From Streptomyces sp. NBC_00390 (GTDB lineage Bacteria > Actinomycetota > Actinomycetes > Streptomycetales > Streptomycetaceae), in NCBI RefSeq assembly GCF_036057275.1, contig NZ_CP107945.1:4836001-4900000 (forward strand): a stretch of 64,000 bases of DNA, written 5' to 3'. Each line of letters starts with the position of its first letter. The first letter of the stretch is position 1. Under the pieces are notes generated by a model, which was given only the letters and a program-made list of their open reading frames with translations, was not told where the DNA came from and did not search any database. Below, piece after piece: positions 50,315-59,055 of the stretch. The translations under genes and the position numbers were made by a program.

Positions 50315-51093
50315 TCTATTTTGGAGTGGGTACAGCTCCGTTTGCGAAGGAGCCGACGGCTCTCTCCCGTCGCGGCCAGGTCTTGCCGTGCTGCTCGCGG
50401 ACGACCATGCTCCGCGCAGGTGAGCCGGGAGGTCTGGGCGGCATGGCCCGCAGACGGCGTGGGCGCCGTGCGGGGCAGCCTCGATGCCGACCACCGAAGG
50501 GTTGTGGCCCTTGCGTTTGCCGGTTGGGGTGATCAGGTCGGGCTGGATCTGCTCGACGGATCCGCAGAGGGGTGGCTCGCCGCACGGTGGGGAGCGTGTC
50601 GTCGGTGATGGCCGGCCGCGTTTCCGCCCTCGTAGGCCGCGGTGTCGCGTCCTTGGAGAGCGGCCGCGGGTGCTCTCCCGTTCGGTGGCGGCCGTCGCGG
50701 CGCAGGACGCGCATCCCAGCTTGCCCGTCCTGAGGGGGCTGGCTGATCGGTGGCCCCTTGCTATGACACGCGCGGCTACGTGCTCCTCGGCACCACCGCC
50801 CCAGCTGTCATGGTTGGTGGGGCTTCGGTCATGAGCAGCGTCAGTGGCCTGGAAAATGGGAGACGCCGATCGGAACGCTCCCGGCGAGGAAGAGGCCGGT
50901 GTCCGCTGCGATGAGCGCCACAGGACCGAGCGTGACCTGTGTCCCGCCGGACATTCGGCATCGGGTGGCCGGGATTGACGGCGCCCGCAGGAGGTCCGAC
51001 CAGCTACGACCTGTTCAGGCCACGCCTTGATGCCCGACGCCGCATCCGGCCCCGGGTTACCGCTTGTCCCCGTCGCAAGGGAGTCTTGGGGGC
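50315..51093. other. Gene-poor stretch
   Basis: About 780 nt without a supported gene. Minus-strand frames contain QPDLITPTGKRKGHNPSVVG (near 50490) and MVVREQHGKTWPRRERAV (near 50380), which may be scraps of transposon or gene sequence. Confidence 0.35.
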
Positions 51094-53082
51094 GTGTCTT
51101 CTCTTCTTCCTCAGCAGGCTCAACAAGCCGTGCCCGCAGAGCAGATGATCGTCTGCGGGGACGATGCGCTGGCTACGCGTCTTGCTGCCGAGCTGCACGA
51201 TGTCTACGGGGAGAGGGTGACGCTCGTTGTCCCACCTTCCCGCTCCTCCGAGAGCGTGAGCCTGCCGCCGACCGTGGCTCGGAACCGTATCCGGGCCTCG
51301 GTGCTCTTCGGGCGCGTGTCAGCTGCCATCACCCGGCCGGACAGCGCCGACGATGTCGGCTCGAGCGGTGAGTTCCTGCTCCCCGTACGGGAGTTGGAGG
51401 CCACGGAGCCGTCGGAGGAGGCGCTGCGAGAGGCCGGTGTGGAGCGGGCTGCGGCGCTTGCCCTCGTGTACGACGACGACGAGACCAACATCCGCGCCGC
51501 GCTGACCGCCCGTCGGCTCAATCCCCGCCTGCGGCTGGTGATCCGGCTCTACAACCGCAAGCTGGGCCAGCACCTGGAGGAGCTTCTCGACCAGGCCGCG
51601 ATGGTCGCGATGCCCGGGCTGACCTCAGCCGCGCTGGACGCCTCCACCACGGTGCTGTCCGACGCCGACACCGCGGCACCGGCCCTGGCGGCGACCGCCG
51701 TCGCCGGCACGAGCAAGGTTGTCCAGGCCGACGGGCTGCTGCTGCGAGCCGTGGAACGCACCCCGCCCGGGCGCGGCGAGGTCCCTGACCCGGGGCTGTG
51801 CACGCTCGCCCTGCTGTCGTCCACGACCAACGACCCGGCGGGCGCGGAGGGATCGGACAACAGCGGCGTCCAGGGGCCCCTGCTGCTGCCCGACGACGCC
51901 GCGGTCACGGCCGCGACCGGGCGGGGGACCGTGGTGCTGGAGACGGTCTCGTATGCCGGGCCATGGGTGCCGCCCCGCCGCCTTGTCGGCCGCGGCGCAT
52001 CGCTGGGAGAGATCCTCTCGCGCCGGCTGCGCTGGACCCTCGCCGGTGTTGCCGCGGCCGTCGTCGCCCTGGCCGTCGCCTCCTGGCTCACGACCGGAGA
52101 CCACCCTTTGCACGCCGCTTACATCACACTTCTCGATCTGTTCGGCATTGGGGACCCTGCTGTCGGCGAGCCTTTGGTGCGCCAGGTGTTCCAGCTCATG
52201 GCCGGACTCGTGGGACTCGCGCTGCTGCCGGTGCTCGTGGCAGCCTCGCTGGAGGCCCTTGGGACAGTCCGTGGAGCGCATGCGCTGCTCCGGCCACCGC
52301 GCGGACTGTCCGGGCATGTGGTGCTGCTGGGCCTCGGCAAAGTGGGCACCCGTGTGCTGGCCCGGCTGCGTGAGCTCGACATTCCCGTGGTGTGTGTGGA
52401 GGAGGATCCGGAAGCGCGCGGAATCCCGCTCGCCCGCCGTCTGCGCGTGCCCGTCGTGGTGGGAGACGTCACCCAGGAGGGCGTGCTGGAGGCGGCCAAG
52501 GTCCACCGAGCGCACGCCTTGCTGGCCCTGACCAGCGCCGACACCACGAATCTCGAAGCAGCGCTGTACGCGCGCACCGTCAAGCCGGATCTGCGGGTGG
52601 CGCTGCGGCTGTACGACGACGACTTCGCCACCGCCGTCTACCGCACCCTGCGGGCGGCACACCCCCAGGCCCTCACCCGCAGTCGGAGCGTTTCCACACT
52701 CGCCGCGCCCGCGTTCGCCGGGGCGATGATGGGCCGCCAGATCCTCGGTGCCATCCCGGTCGAGCGAAAGGTGCTTCTGTTCGCCGCGCTCGATGTAGCC
52801 GGACATCCACAGTTCGAGGGCCGCACCGTCGCCGAGGCGTTCCGCCCCGGCGCCTGGCGCGTCATCGCTCTGGATACGGCCGAGCCCGCCGAGCGCCGGC
52901 CCGATCTGGCCGCGAATCGTCCGGACGACGGCGGCCGGACCGTGGCCGGACTGCTGTGGGACCTCCACCCCGGCTACGTCCTGCGCGCCGAGGACCGTGT
53001 CGTGCTTGCCGCGACCCGCCGCGGGCTGGCCGAGCTCCTGGGGCGGCGGTCGGCACCCCGCCCGGATCCGCGGACGTCCTGA
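51094..53082 (+). CDS. TrkA-N (RCK) domain membrane protein, ion channel or regulator
   Basis: About 662 residues from GTG 51094, with AAGGGAG upstream (TTG 51064 would extend it by 10 codons). An N-terminal TrkA-N/RCK domain starts at MIVCGDDALATRLAAELHD; two or three hydrophobic segments lie near residues 325-345 and 385-410 (LAGVAAAVVALAVASWLT, VFQLMAGLVGLALLPVLVAA); a second RCK domain begins GHVVLLGLGKVGTRVLARL near 410. This double-RCK layout is that of bacterial potassium-channel-like or NAD-binding ion transport proteins in actinobacteria. It probably controls potassium or other cation flux. The neighbouring antiporters support an ion-homeostasis role. Confidence 0.82.
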   Translation: MSSLLPQQAQQAVPAEQMIVCGDDALATRLAAELHDVYGERVTLVVPPSRSSESVSLPPTVARNRIRASVLFGRVSAAITRPDSADDVGSSGEFLLPVRELEATEPSEEALREAGVERAAALALVYDDDETNIRAALTARRLNPRLRLVIRLYNRKLGQHLEELLDQAAMVAMPGLTSAALDASTTVLSDADTAAPALAATAVAGTSKVVQADGLLLRAVERTPPGRGEVPDPGLCTLALLSSTTNDPAGAEGSDNSGVQGPLLLPDDAAVTAATGRGTVVLETVSYAGPWVPPRRLVGRGASLGEILSRRLRWTLAGVAAAVVALAVASWLTTGDHPLHAAYITLLDLFGIGDPAVGEPLVRQVFQLMAGLVGLALLPVLVAASLEALGTVRGAHALLRPPRGLSGHVVLLGLGKVGTRVLARLRELDIPVVCVEEDPEARGIPLARRLRVPVVVGDVTQEGVLEAAKVHRAHALLALTSADTTNLEAALYARTVKPDLRVALRLYDDDFATAVYRTLRAAHPQALTRSRSVSTLAAPAFAGAMMGRQILGAIPVERKVLLFAALDVAGHPQFEGRTVAEAFRPGAWRVIALDTAEPAERRPDLAANRPDDGGRTVAGLLWDLHPGYVLRAEDRVVLAATRRGLAELLGRRSAPRPDPRTS

Positions 53083-53509
53083 CACTCGGAGAGTCTGCGC
53101 CGCCACTGCTGTCTGGAAGGTGTAGCGGTGGACGGGGTCGCCGGGCCGGCGCCGGTCGGTTTGTGGGTGCGATCGAGCCGGTACGTCATGACCGGACGCT
53201 CAGCCACAGCCGCCGCGCCGCTTCGGCAGCCATGCAGCCCGTGTCGAAGTACGCCGTGAGGGTGTCGATCAGGGGCTGTGCTCCGCCCGTGGGCTTGCTT
53301 GAGCGGGCCGAGCACGCCCGTCGGGCTGCTCAGGCGGCGTACGACGTGGGCTACGAGAGCGGCATCCACGACCATGACGCCTTCGCGACCCTCGGTGTCG
53401 TGCTGCGCCTGCGTGAGGGCGCCGGGCTGCCGCGCTACCCGGCCGCGTTGGTGCCGCCGCTCACCAGAAGGGTCGGACCGGCGGCCCCGCCGACCAGCCA
53501 ACCGGCCAG
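53083..53509. other. Stretch holding a PucR remnant
   Basis: About 427 nt. Apart from the PucR fragment at 53105-53310, a plus-strand frame reads YDVGYESGIHDHDAFATLGV up to about 53470 and may be another remnant. Confidence 0.35.
53105..53310 (-). pseudogene. PucR-type regulator, C-terminal fragment
   Basis: About 200 nt match the 3' end of the PucR gene at 59056-60117 base for base at most positions (compare 59098-59308), including VLGPLKQA, the HTH region and the final strand, but with shifted frames. It is a decayed duplicate of the end of such a gene. It lies between the TrkA-N gene and nhaA. Confidence 0.75.
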
Positions 53510-54808
53510 CTATTGGAGGCCGGAGCCGGTGCGCTGGTAGATGTCGGGGATGCCGTCGTGGTCGTCGTCGCGTGTTTCTTCCTCGTACAGGCGGCGGTAG
53601 ATCCTGTTGCGGCGTTTGATCAGCAGGGCGGCCAGGCCCGCCGCAATCAGCGATCCGATGAGGACCGCCGCCTTGATGCTCTCGGCGTCGGCCGGATCGG
53701 GGAAGGCCAATTCGCCGATCAGGAGGGCGACAGTGAAGCCGATCCCGGCCAGGACGGACAGCGCCAGGACGTCCGCCCAGGCCAGGTCCGGGTTGAGCCG
53801 GGCCCGGGTGAAGCGGGCGGCGAGGTAGGTGCCCGCGAAGATGCCGACGGTCTTTCCGACCACCAGACCGAGGACGACCCCGAGCGGTTCCGGGCCGGTG
53901 AAGACGTCACCCACGGCCGATGCGGAGACTGCGACGCCTGCGGCGAACAGCGCGAAGAGGGGGACGGCGATGCCCGCCGAGACCGGGTGCAGCAGATGCG
54001 AGGTCCGCTCTGCCGGGGAGGCGGTCTCGCCCTTGTCGCGGGTGGTGCGCAGGATCAGGCCCATGGCCACACCGGCGACGGTGGCGTGGACACCGCCGTT
54101 GTACATCAGCGCCCAGATCGCGATGCCGAGCGGGGCGTACCACCACCAGCCCCGCACACGGAAGCGCTGGAGAACATAGAAGACGAGCAGTCCGGCGAAC
54201 GCGCCGCCCAGGGCCAAGAAATTCAGATCGCTGGTGAAGAAGATCGCAATGATGAGGATCGCGCCGAGGTCGTCGACGACGGCGAGGGTGAGCAGAAAGG
54301 CGCGGAGCGCCGAGGGCAGGTGGGTGCTGAGGACGGCGAGGACCGCGAGAGCGAAGGCGATGTCGGTGGCCATGGGGACGGCCCAGCCGTCCAGTCTGCC
54401 CCCACCCGCGCCGGCAGTGGCGGCGTACACGGCGGCGGGCACTGCCATGCCGCACAGGGCGGCGACGACCGGCAGAGCTGCCGTAGCAGGAGTGCGCAAC
54501 TCACCGACGACCAGTTCGCGCTTCAGCTCGATGCCCGCGACCAGGAAGAAGATGCTGAGCAGACCATCAGCGGTCCAGTGCTCCACGGAGAGGTCGAGGC
54601 CGAGTGCGGGGATACCGAAGTGGAAGTCACGTAGCTGCTCGTAGGCCCCGCTCCACGGGGTGTTCGCCCATACCAGGGCCACCACGGCTGCGAAGAGAAG
54701 CACCAGTCCGCCGACTGTCTCCGTTCGCAGCGCCTGGGCCACTGCTGTGCGTTCCGGCCAGGGCAGCAGGCCGAGGAAGGTGGAACGCTCGCGCGGGGCA
54801 GCGGCCAT
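53510..54808 (-). CDS. nhaA: NhaA-type sodium/proton antiporter
   Basis: A 432-residue protein from ATG 54808, just after GGAGG. It has about twelve membrane segments. Functional residues of NhaA are in place: MATDIAFALAVLAVL with the first Asp and LTLAVVDDLGAILIIA with the paired aspartates that bind sodium and protons. The transporter exchanges two protons for one sodium ion at high pH or salt. The C-terminal tail ends RDDDHDGIPDIYQRTGSGLQ, a DxDxDG motif resembling calcium-binding loops, unusual for NhaA. A leader motif shared with the CPA1 antiporter gene lies 48-72 nt upstream; an in-frame GTG in it could extend the protein by 23 codons. Confidence 0.92.
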   Translation of the reverse strand: MAAAPRERSTFLGLLPWPERTAVAQALRTETVGGLVLLFAAVVALVWANTPWSGAYEQLRDFHFGIPALGLDLSVEHWTADGLLSIFFLVAGIELKRELVVGELRTPATAALPVVAALCGMAVPAAVYAATAGAGGGRLDGWAVPMATDIAFALAVLAVLSTHLPSALRAFLLTLAVVDDLGAILIIAIFFTSDLNFLALGGAFAGLLVFYVLQRFRVRGWWWYAPLGIAIWALMYNGGVHATVAGVAMGLILRTTRDKGETASPAERTSHLLHPVSAGIAVPLFALFAAGVAVSASAVGDVFTGPEPLGVVLGLVVGKTVGIFAGTYLAARFTRARLNPDLAWADVLALSVLAGIGFTVALLIGELAFPDPADAESIKAAVLIGSLIAAGLAALLIKRRNRIYRRLYEEETRDDDHDGIPDIYQRTGSGLQ

Positions 54809-54855
54809 CAGGAGGACCTCCGGGGCATCGACGTGAGGGCATACGGCCCCTAGGA

Positions 54856-54880
54856 CGCCGACCAGACTTCCCGGCACACC
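54856..54880 (-). promoter_or_regulatory. Antiporter leader motif, copy before nhaA
   Basis: On the minus strand the motif GTGCCGGGAAGTCTGGTCGG (with GGT before and CG after) differs by one base in 25 from the copy before the CPA1 antiporter at 56958-56982. A strong hairpin (CGCCCCGAAGCGGGGC) and a TAAAGAACG box precede it. Candidate regulatory RNA or leader. Confidence 0.6.
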
Positions 54881-55057
54881 CCGCGTCTCACGGCCCCGCT
54901 TCGGGGCGCTGCATTGACGCGTTCTTTACACCCTAACCGCCTGCCGGTGATCCCACCAGATGCCGTTTCACCTGCTGAAACGCACAACGAGCGGGCCTGT
55001 GCACACCAAGGCGAGAGGTGTGCGCAGGCCCGCTCAGGAGCCGGGTCGCAGGGGCGG

Positions 55058-56650
55058 TCAGGCGGTGGTCTTCACCAGCTCCGGGTCCTCGTCGGCGTGG
55101 CCTGTCTCGCTGGCCTTGCGGGCGCGGACGAACTCCAGGAAGGAGTTCAGCTCGCGCTTGACAACCGGGGCGAGGAGGTAGAGGCCGATGATGTTGATGA
55201 CGGCGAGCATGAACAGGATGGCGTCGGCCATGTCGATCAGGGTCTGCAGGGTGAGCAGGGAGCCCGCGACGGCGAACAGCGTGTAAAGCACCTTGAAGAT
55301 GAGCTCGCTGGCCTTGCTGCGACCGAAGAGGTACGTCCAGGCCTTGAGGCAGTAGTAGCCCCAGGTCAGCACCGTCGAGATGGCGAACAGCATCACCGCG
55401 ATGGTGAGGATGCACGGGAACCAGGGCAGCACCGTGCCGAACGCGTCGGAGGTGATGGTGACGCCGCCGATCGACTCGCCCGCACGCGCCTCGGCCCAAC
55501 TGGCCGGGTTGGCGATCACGATCGTCAGGGCGGTCATGGTGCAGATGACCACGGTGTCGATGAACGGCTCCAGCAGGGCGACCAGACCCTCGCTGGCAGG
55601 GTGCTTGGTCTTCACGGCAGAGTGGGCGATCGGCGCGGAGCCGAGACCGGCCTCGTTGGAGAACGCCGCCCGCTTGAAACCGATGATCAGTGCGCCGAGG
55701 ACACCACCGGCGACGCCCTCGGGGTTGAAGGCGCCCTTGACGATCGAGGCCAGGGCATCGGGGACGGCGGTGACGTTCACCAGGATGACGACCAGGCAGG
55801 CGGCGATGTAGATGCCGGCCATGGCCGGGACCAACTTGCTGGTGACATTGGCGATGGAGCGGATGCCGCCGAGCAGGACGATGCCGACGAGCGCGGCGAT
55901 CAGGATGCCGAAGAACAGGGCACCCGCGGACGAGCCGAGGGCGCCGTTCTCGCCACCGGAGACGGAGACGAGCTGTGCGTAGCTCTGGTTGACCTGGAAG
56001 AGGTTGCCGCCGAAGAGGCCGAAGAACAGGATCATGAAGGAGGCGAGGACGGCGAGCACCTTGCCGAGGGTCTTGCCGTTCTTTCCGAAGCGGTCGGCGA
56101 GGCCCTTGGGCAGGTAGTGCATCGGGCCGCCGGAGACGGTGCCGTCGGCATGCACCTCGCGGTACTTCACACCCAGGGTGACCTCGACGAACTTCGTGGC
56201 CATACCCAGCAGGCCGCAGAGGATCATCCAGAACGTCGCACCGGGACCACCGATGGAGACGGCCACGGCGACACCGGCGATGTTGCCGAGACCGACCGTG
56301 CCCGAGACCGCGGCGGTCAGCGCCTGGAAGTGGTTGACCTCACCGGCCGACCCCTCCTCGTCGTACTTGCCCCGCACCACGTCGACCGCGAGCCGGAACT
56401 TGCGGATCTGCACCAGCCCGAACCAGCCGGTGAACACCAGGCCGGCGACCACGAGCCAGGCAACGATGAGCGGCAAGTCCGTCCCACCGACGGGAACGGA
56501 CCATGCGGCCCGTGAGGAGGCGTGCGACGCGCTCCCCCATCTCGTGGTCGGGCAGTACGACATGGTGGACGCCGAGCCGCTCCGGCGGCTGATGGCCTTG
56601 GCCCAGTTGTTGGGAACGTCTGTCTCCAGGAGGTTGGAGCTGAACAGCAT
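55058..56650 (-). CDS. AGCS alanine/glycine:sodium symporter, 5' end replaced
   Basis: The body from about 56515 downward is a normal alanine/sodium symporter: GGTDLPLIVAWLVVAGLVF, SGTVGLGNIAGVAVAVSIGG, the signature RAAFSNEAGLGSAPIAHSAV, and eleven or so membrane segments, ending in ELVKTTA. Family members have 35-40 residues of conserved sequence before VPVGGTDLP; here the upstream residues (such as RRSGSASTMSYCPTTRWGSA) do not resemble them, and the same DNA reads more naturally on the plus strand. So the gene seems to have lost its native start; possible starts are ATG 56650 or 56563. Whether it is expressed is open. Convergent in function with its antiporter neighbours as a sodium-coupled transporter. 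Confidence 0.72.
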   Translation of the reverse strand: MLFSSNLLETDVPNNWAKAISRRSGSASTMSYCPTTRWGSASHASSRAAWSVPVGGTDLPLIVAWLVVAGLVFTGWFGLVQIRKFRLAVDVVRGKYDEEGSAGEVNHFQALTAAVSGTVGLGNIAGVAVAVSIGGPGATFWMILCGLLGMATKFVEVTLGVKYREVHADGTVSGGPMHYLPKGLADRFGKNGKTLGKVLAVLASFMILFFGLFGGNLFQVNQSYAQLVSVSGGENGALGSSAGALFFGILIAALVGIVLLGGIRSIANVTSKLVPAMAGIYIAACLVVILVNVTAVPDALASIVKGAFNPEGVAGGVLGALIIGFKRAAFSNEAGLGSAPIAHSAVKTKHPASEGLVALLEPFIDTVVICTMTALTIVIANPASWAEARAGESIGGVTITSDAFGTVLPWFPCILTIAVMLFAISTVLTWGYYCLKAWTYLFGRSKASELIFKVLYTLFAVAGSLLTLQTLIDMADAILFMLAVINIIGLYLLAPVVKRELNSFLEFVRARKASETGHADEDPELVKTTA

Positions 56651-57022
56651 GCTCGCCCTCTTGCCGGCCTGCGTTCGGAGGACGCGGACTTCACGAGGCT
56701 GGTCCTGCTGCCCGCAGCCGTCTTCGGCGCCAACGGACTCGTCATCGGAGCGACCCTGAGCGAGCGTTCAACCGCGGCGAGGCCGAGCGTGCCGGGTCAC
56801 CCGTCGCGCATGCGCCCTGGTCGGGAGGCCGCTTCTGACAGCCGGCCCGCCGTTGCAGTTGACCGAGCTCGCTTCCGGGTGTCGGCAATGCAACAACGCC
56901 ACGGGTGCGCGCTAGAGACCTGTCAATGTCGCGTAAAGAACGGGTAAGGTTCCCAGCGGTGTGCCGGGAAGCCTGGTCGGCGAATTCGAGAGAGCTCTCT
57001 TTTCCGATCGGGGGACACCCTC
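56651..57022. other. Upstream region of the CPA1 antiporter gene
   Basis: About 370 nt. Its left part continues remnant-like plus-strand sequence (SEDADFTRLVLLPAAVFGAN near 56675-56740). The right part contains the leader motif at 56958-56982. Confidence 0.4.
56958..56982 (+). promoter_or_regulatory. Antiporter leader motif, copy before the CPA1 gene
   Basis: GTGCCGGGAAGCCTGGTCGG with flanks matches the nhaA leader (54856-54880) at 24 of 25 bases. Here it lies 62 nt before the first GTG/ATG at 57023, not in frame with it, whereas at nhaA it lies 69 nt away in frame; conservation is thus of nucleotides and not of a protein extension. TAAAGAACG occurs just upstream, as at nhaA. Confidence 0.6.
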
Positions 57023-58264
57023 ATGGTGCTCGTTGCTGTCTTCGGGGTCGCACTGCTCATCGCTGTGCTGCTGTCCGGGCTCGCTGCTCGTACGGTTCTG
57101 TCCACATCGCTCCTCTTCCTGGTCGGCGGGGCGCTGGTCAGTGACGGCTTTCTCGGTCTGATTCACATCACGCCAAACAGTGAGATCGTCTCGGTGACTG
57201 CTGACCTCGCTCTGTTCGCCGTGTTGTTCACCGACGGCATGCATGTCTCTTTCCCCAAGCTGCGGGCGAACTGGAAGAACCCGGCGCGGGCCCTGGGGCT
57301 GGGCATGCCGCTCGCCTTCGTCGGCATGGCCCTGGTCACGCACTACGTGGTGGGTCTGGACTGGACGACGTCGTTCCTGGTGGGCGCGGTGCTGGCGCCT
57401 ACGGACCCGGTGTTCGCGTCGGCGATCGTGGGGCGCAAGGAAGTCCCTGCCAAGCTACGGCAGTTGCTGAATGTGGAAAGCGGCGTCAACGACGGTCTCG
57501 CGCTGCCGATCGTTCTGGTCCTCATCGCGGCGGCCGGCCCCGCAGTCGGCCACGGCAACGCGTCGTTCGGCAAGATCGCCCTGGAACTGGGGCTGGGACT
57601 GGCCTTCGGTGTTCTCCTGCCACTGCTGGTGAACGGTCTTGCGCGGTTCCGGCTGCTGGGTGCGGAACCGAAGCTGCAGCCGCTGCTGCCGCTGGCCATC
57701 GGGATCATCCTGTACGGGCTGTGCCACCTCACCCACGCAAACCCCTACCTCGCGGCCTTCTCGGCCGGCGCGGTCCTCACTGCCGTCTCCCCGGAGGCGA
57801 AGGCTGCGTTCGAGCCGCTCGGCGAGGCGCTGGCCGAGCTTGCCAAGTTCGCCGCCCTTCTGGTCTTCGGCGCACTGCTCACCCCGCAGCTCTTCGCGGA
57901 CCTGTCGTTGGGCGGATACGTCGCCGTGGTGCTGGCGATCGTGCTCATCCGGCCGGCATCACTGCTCATCTCGCTGATCGGAACCGGGTTCGACCGCCGC
58001 GAGAAGCTGGTCGCGGCCTGGTTCGGACCGAAGGGCTTCGCATCGGTGGTGTACGGACTTCTGGTCCTGCAGGCCGGTATCCCGCAGGGTAAGGAGGCGT
58101 ACACGCTGATCGCCGTGTGCATCGCCGCCTCGATCATCGCCCACAGCAGCACCGACGTACCGATCGCCCGTCTCTTCCACGTAGAGGACCTGGCCGGCAT
58201 TCCGAGCGACGAGGACGAGGCGGCAGCCCAGCACAGCAAGGAGATCGGGCATGCTCGCGCATGA
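57023..58264 (+). CDS. CPA1-type cation/proton antiporter
   Basis: A 413-residue protein with about twelve membrane segments. ADLALFAVLFTDGMHVSFPK, AVLAPTDPVFASAIVGRKEV with the Asp of the ion site, and LNVESGVNDGLALPIVLVLI with the ND motif are typical of the NhaP/CPA1 sodium/proton exchangers. It should export sodium or potassium against protons at the membrane. A short acidic tail (LAGIPSDEDEAAAQHSKEIG) may be regulatory. It is transcribed away from the nhaA and AGCS genes and shares its leader motif with nhaA, suggesting common regulation by salt or pH. Confidence 0.9.
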   Translation: MVLVAVFGVALLIAVLLSGLAARTVLSTSLLFLVGGALVSDGFLGLIHITPNSEIVSVTADLALFAVLFTDGMHVSFPKLRANWKNPARALGLGMPLAFVGMALVTHYVVGLDWTTSFLVGAVLAPTDPVFASAIVGRKEVPAKLRQLLNVESGVNDGLALPIVLVLIAAAGPAVGHGNASFGKIALELGLGLAFGVLLPLLVNGLARFRLLGAEPKLQPLLPLAIGIILYGLCHLTHANPYLAAFSAGAVLTAVSPEAKAAFEPLGEALAELAKFAALLVFGALLTPQLFADLSLGGYVAVVLAIVLIRPASLLISLIGTGFDRREKLVAAWFGPKGFASVVYGLLVLQAGIPQGKEAYTLIAVCIAASIIAHSSTDVPIARLFHVEDLAGIPSDEDEAAAQHSKEIGHARA

Positions 58265-58539
58265 CCTCGCGGAACCGCATTCACACATATCGACCGAGGA
58301 GCAGGGCTTCGGTGGGGGACCACCTGCACGCAGATGTACCTCCGCCGCCGCTTGCGGAACCCGACGACACTGCGCGGGAGGCGGCGGCCCTGACGGCGCG
58401 GTACGCGGCCCGCTGGTGGCAGTGGCCCAGAAGACCAAGGTCGGCGGCACCACCTGCTCGGTGTCATCTCCGCGCCGCCCACCAGTGAGCCAGGAAGGCC
58501 GGTCGGCATGACGTCTTCCTCTGTTGTGGAGTTCTGCCG

Positions 58540-58839
58540 ATGCCCCTGACTCTGTTCCTGCTGGCCGCCTGGGCCGTAGCCTTCCTCACCCTCAATGTTG
58601 TACTGAGCGTTCGGGTGTGGCGTCTGCGAGACCTTCCCACTTGGCGCCGCTGCTTGCCCGCCACACTGTTGTGTGCGGCACTGGCCTCCAGTCTCACCAG
58701 GGCCACCGGCACGACAGAAATCGCCTCCGCTGCGGCGTTCCCCTTGAACGTAGCGACTCTGGTGGTCGCGCATACCGAGATCCGGAGGCGCCGACGCTCC
58801 GCGGGGGCAGGGATCCCCACGAGCGCACCGATGTCGTGA
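58540..58839 (+). CDS. Small membrane protein
   Basis: A 99-residue protein from ATG 58540. FLLAAWAVAFLTLNVVLSV is a first membrane segment and CLPATLLCAALASSLTRATG plus TTEIASAAAFPLNVATLVVA a second and third, followed by a basic tail (TEIRRRRRSAGAG). GTGGAG lies ten nt upstream. It has no recognised family. It follows the CPA1 gene after 275 nt and could belong to the same transcript. Confidence 0.55.
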   Translation: MPLTLFLLAAWAVAFLTLNVVLSVRVWRLRDLPTWRRCLPATLLCAALASSLTRATGTTEIASAAAFPLNVATLVVAHTEIRRRRRSAGAGIPTSAPMS

Positions 58840-59055
58840 CCCCTGCTTCACGAGCCATGGGCGACATCAGGGGCTCGTCAATCCCCGTCCTCTGAGCCGC
58901 TGCTGAGGTCCATCCGCGTGAACGGGCTCGGCTCCTCAGCGCCGTCGTCCCGTGCCGGCCAAGCCCCAGTGAACGCTGGGGTGCCGCACAGTGTGGAAGA
59001 CGCCCGGTAGGGCGACCATGACCGGCCCCGCTCGCGCCCGCGCACGCCCTGGCCG

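Noticed and set aside
56139..56759. A 206-codon plus-strand frame opposite the symporter 5' region
   Set aside because: The left part is antisense to the symporter; the right part (VVGQYDMVDAEPLRRLMALA) is protein-like but has no start or end of its own, so it is treated as a remnant.
58470..58510. A third copy of the antiporter leader motif on the minus strand (encoding PGSLVG)
   Set aside because: Only the central bases agree, and no transporter gene follows in that direction.
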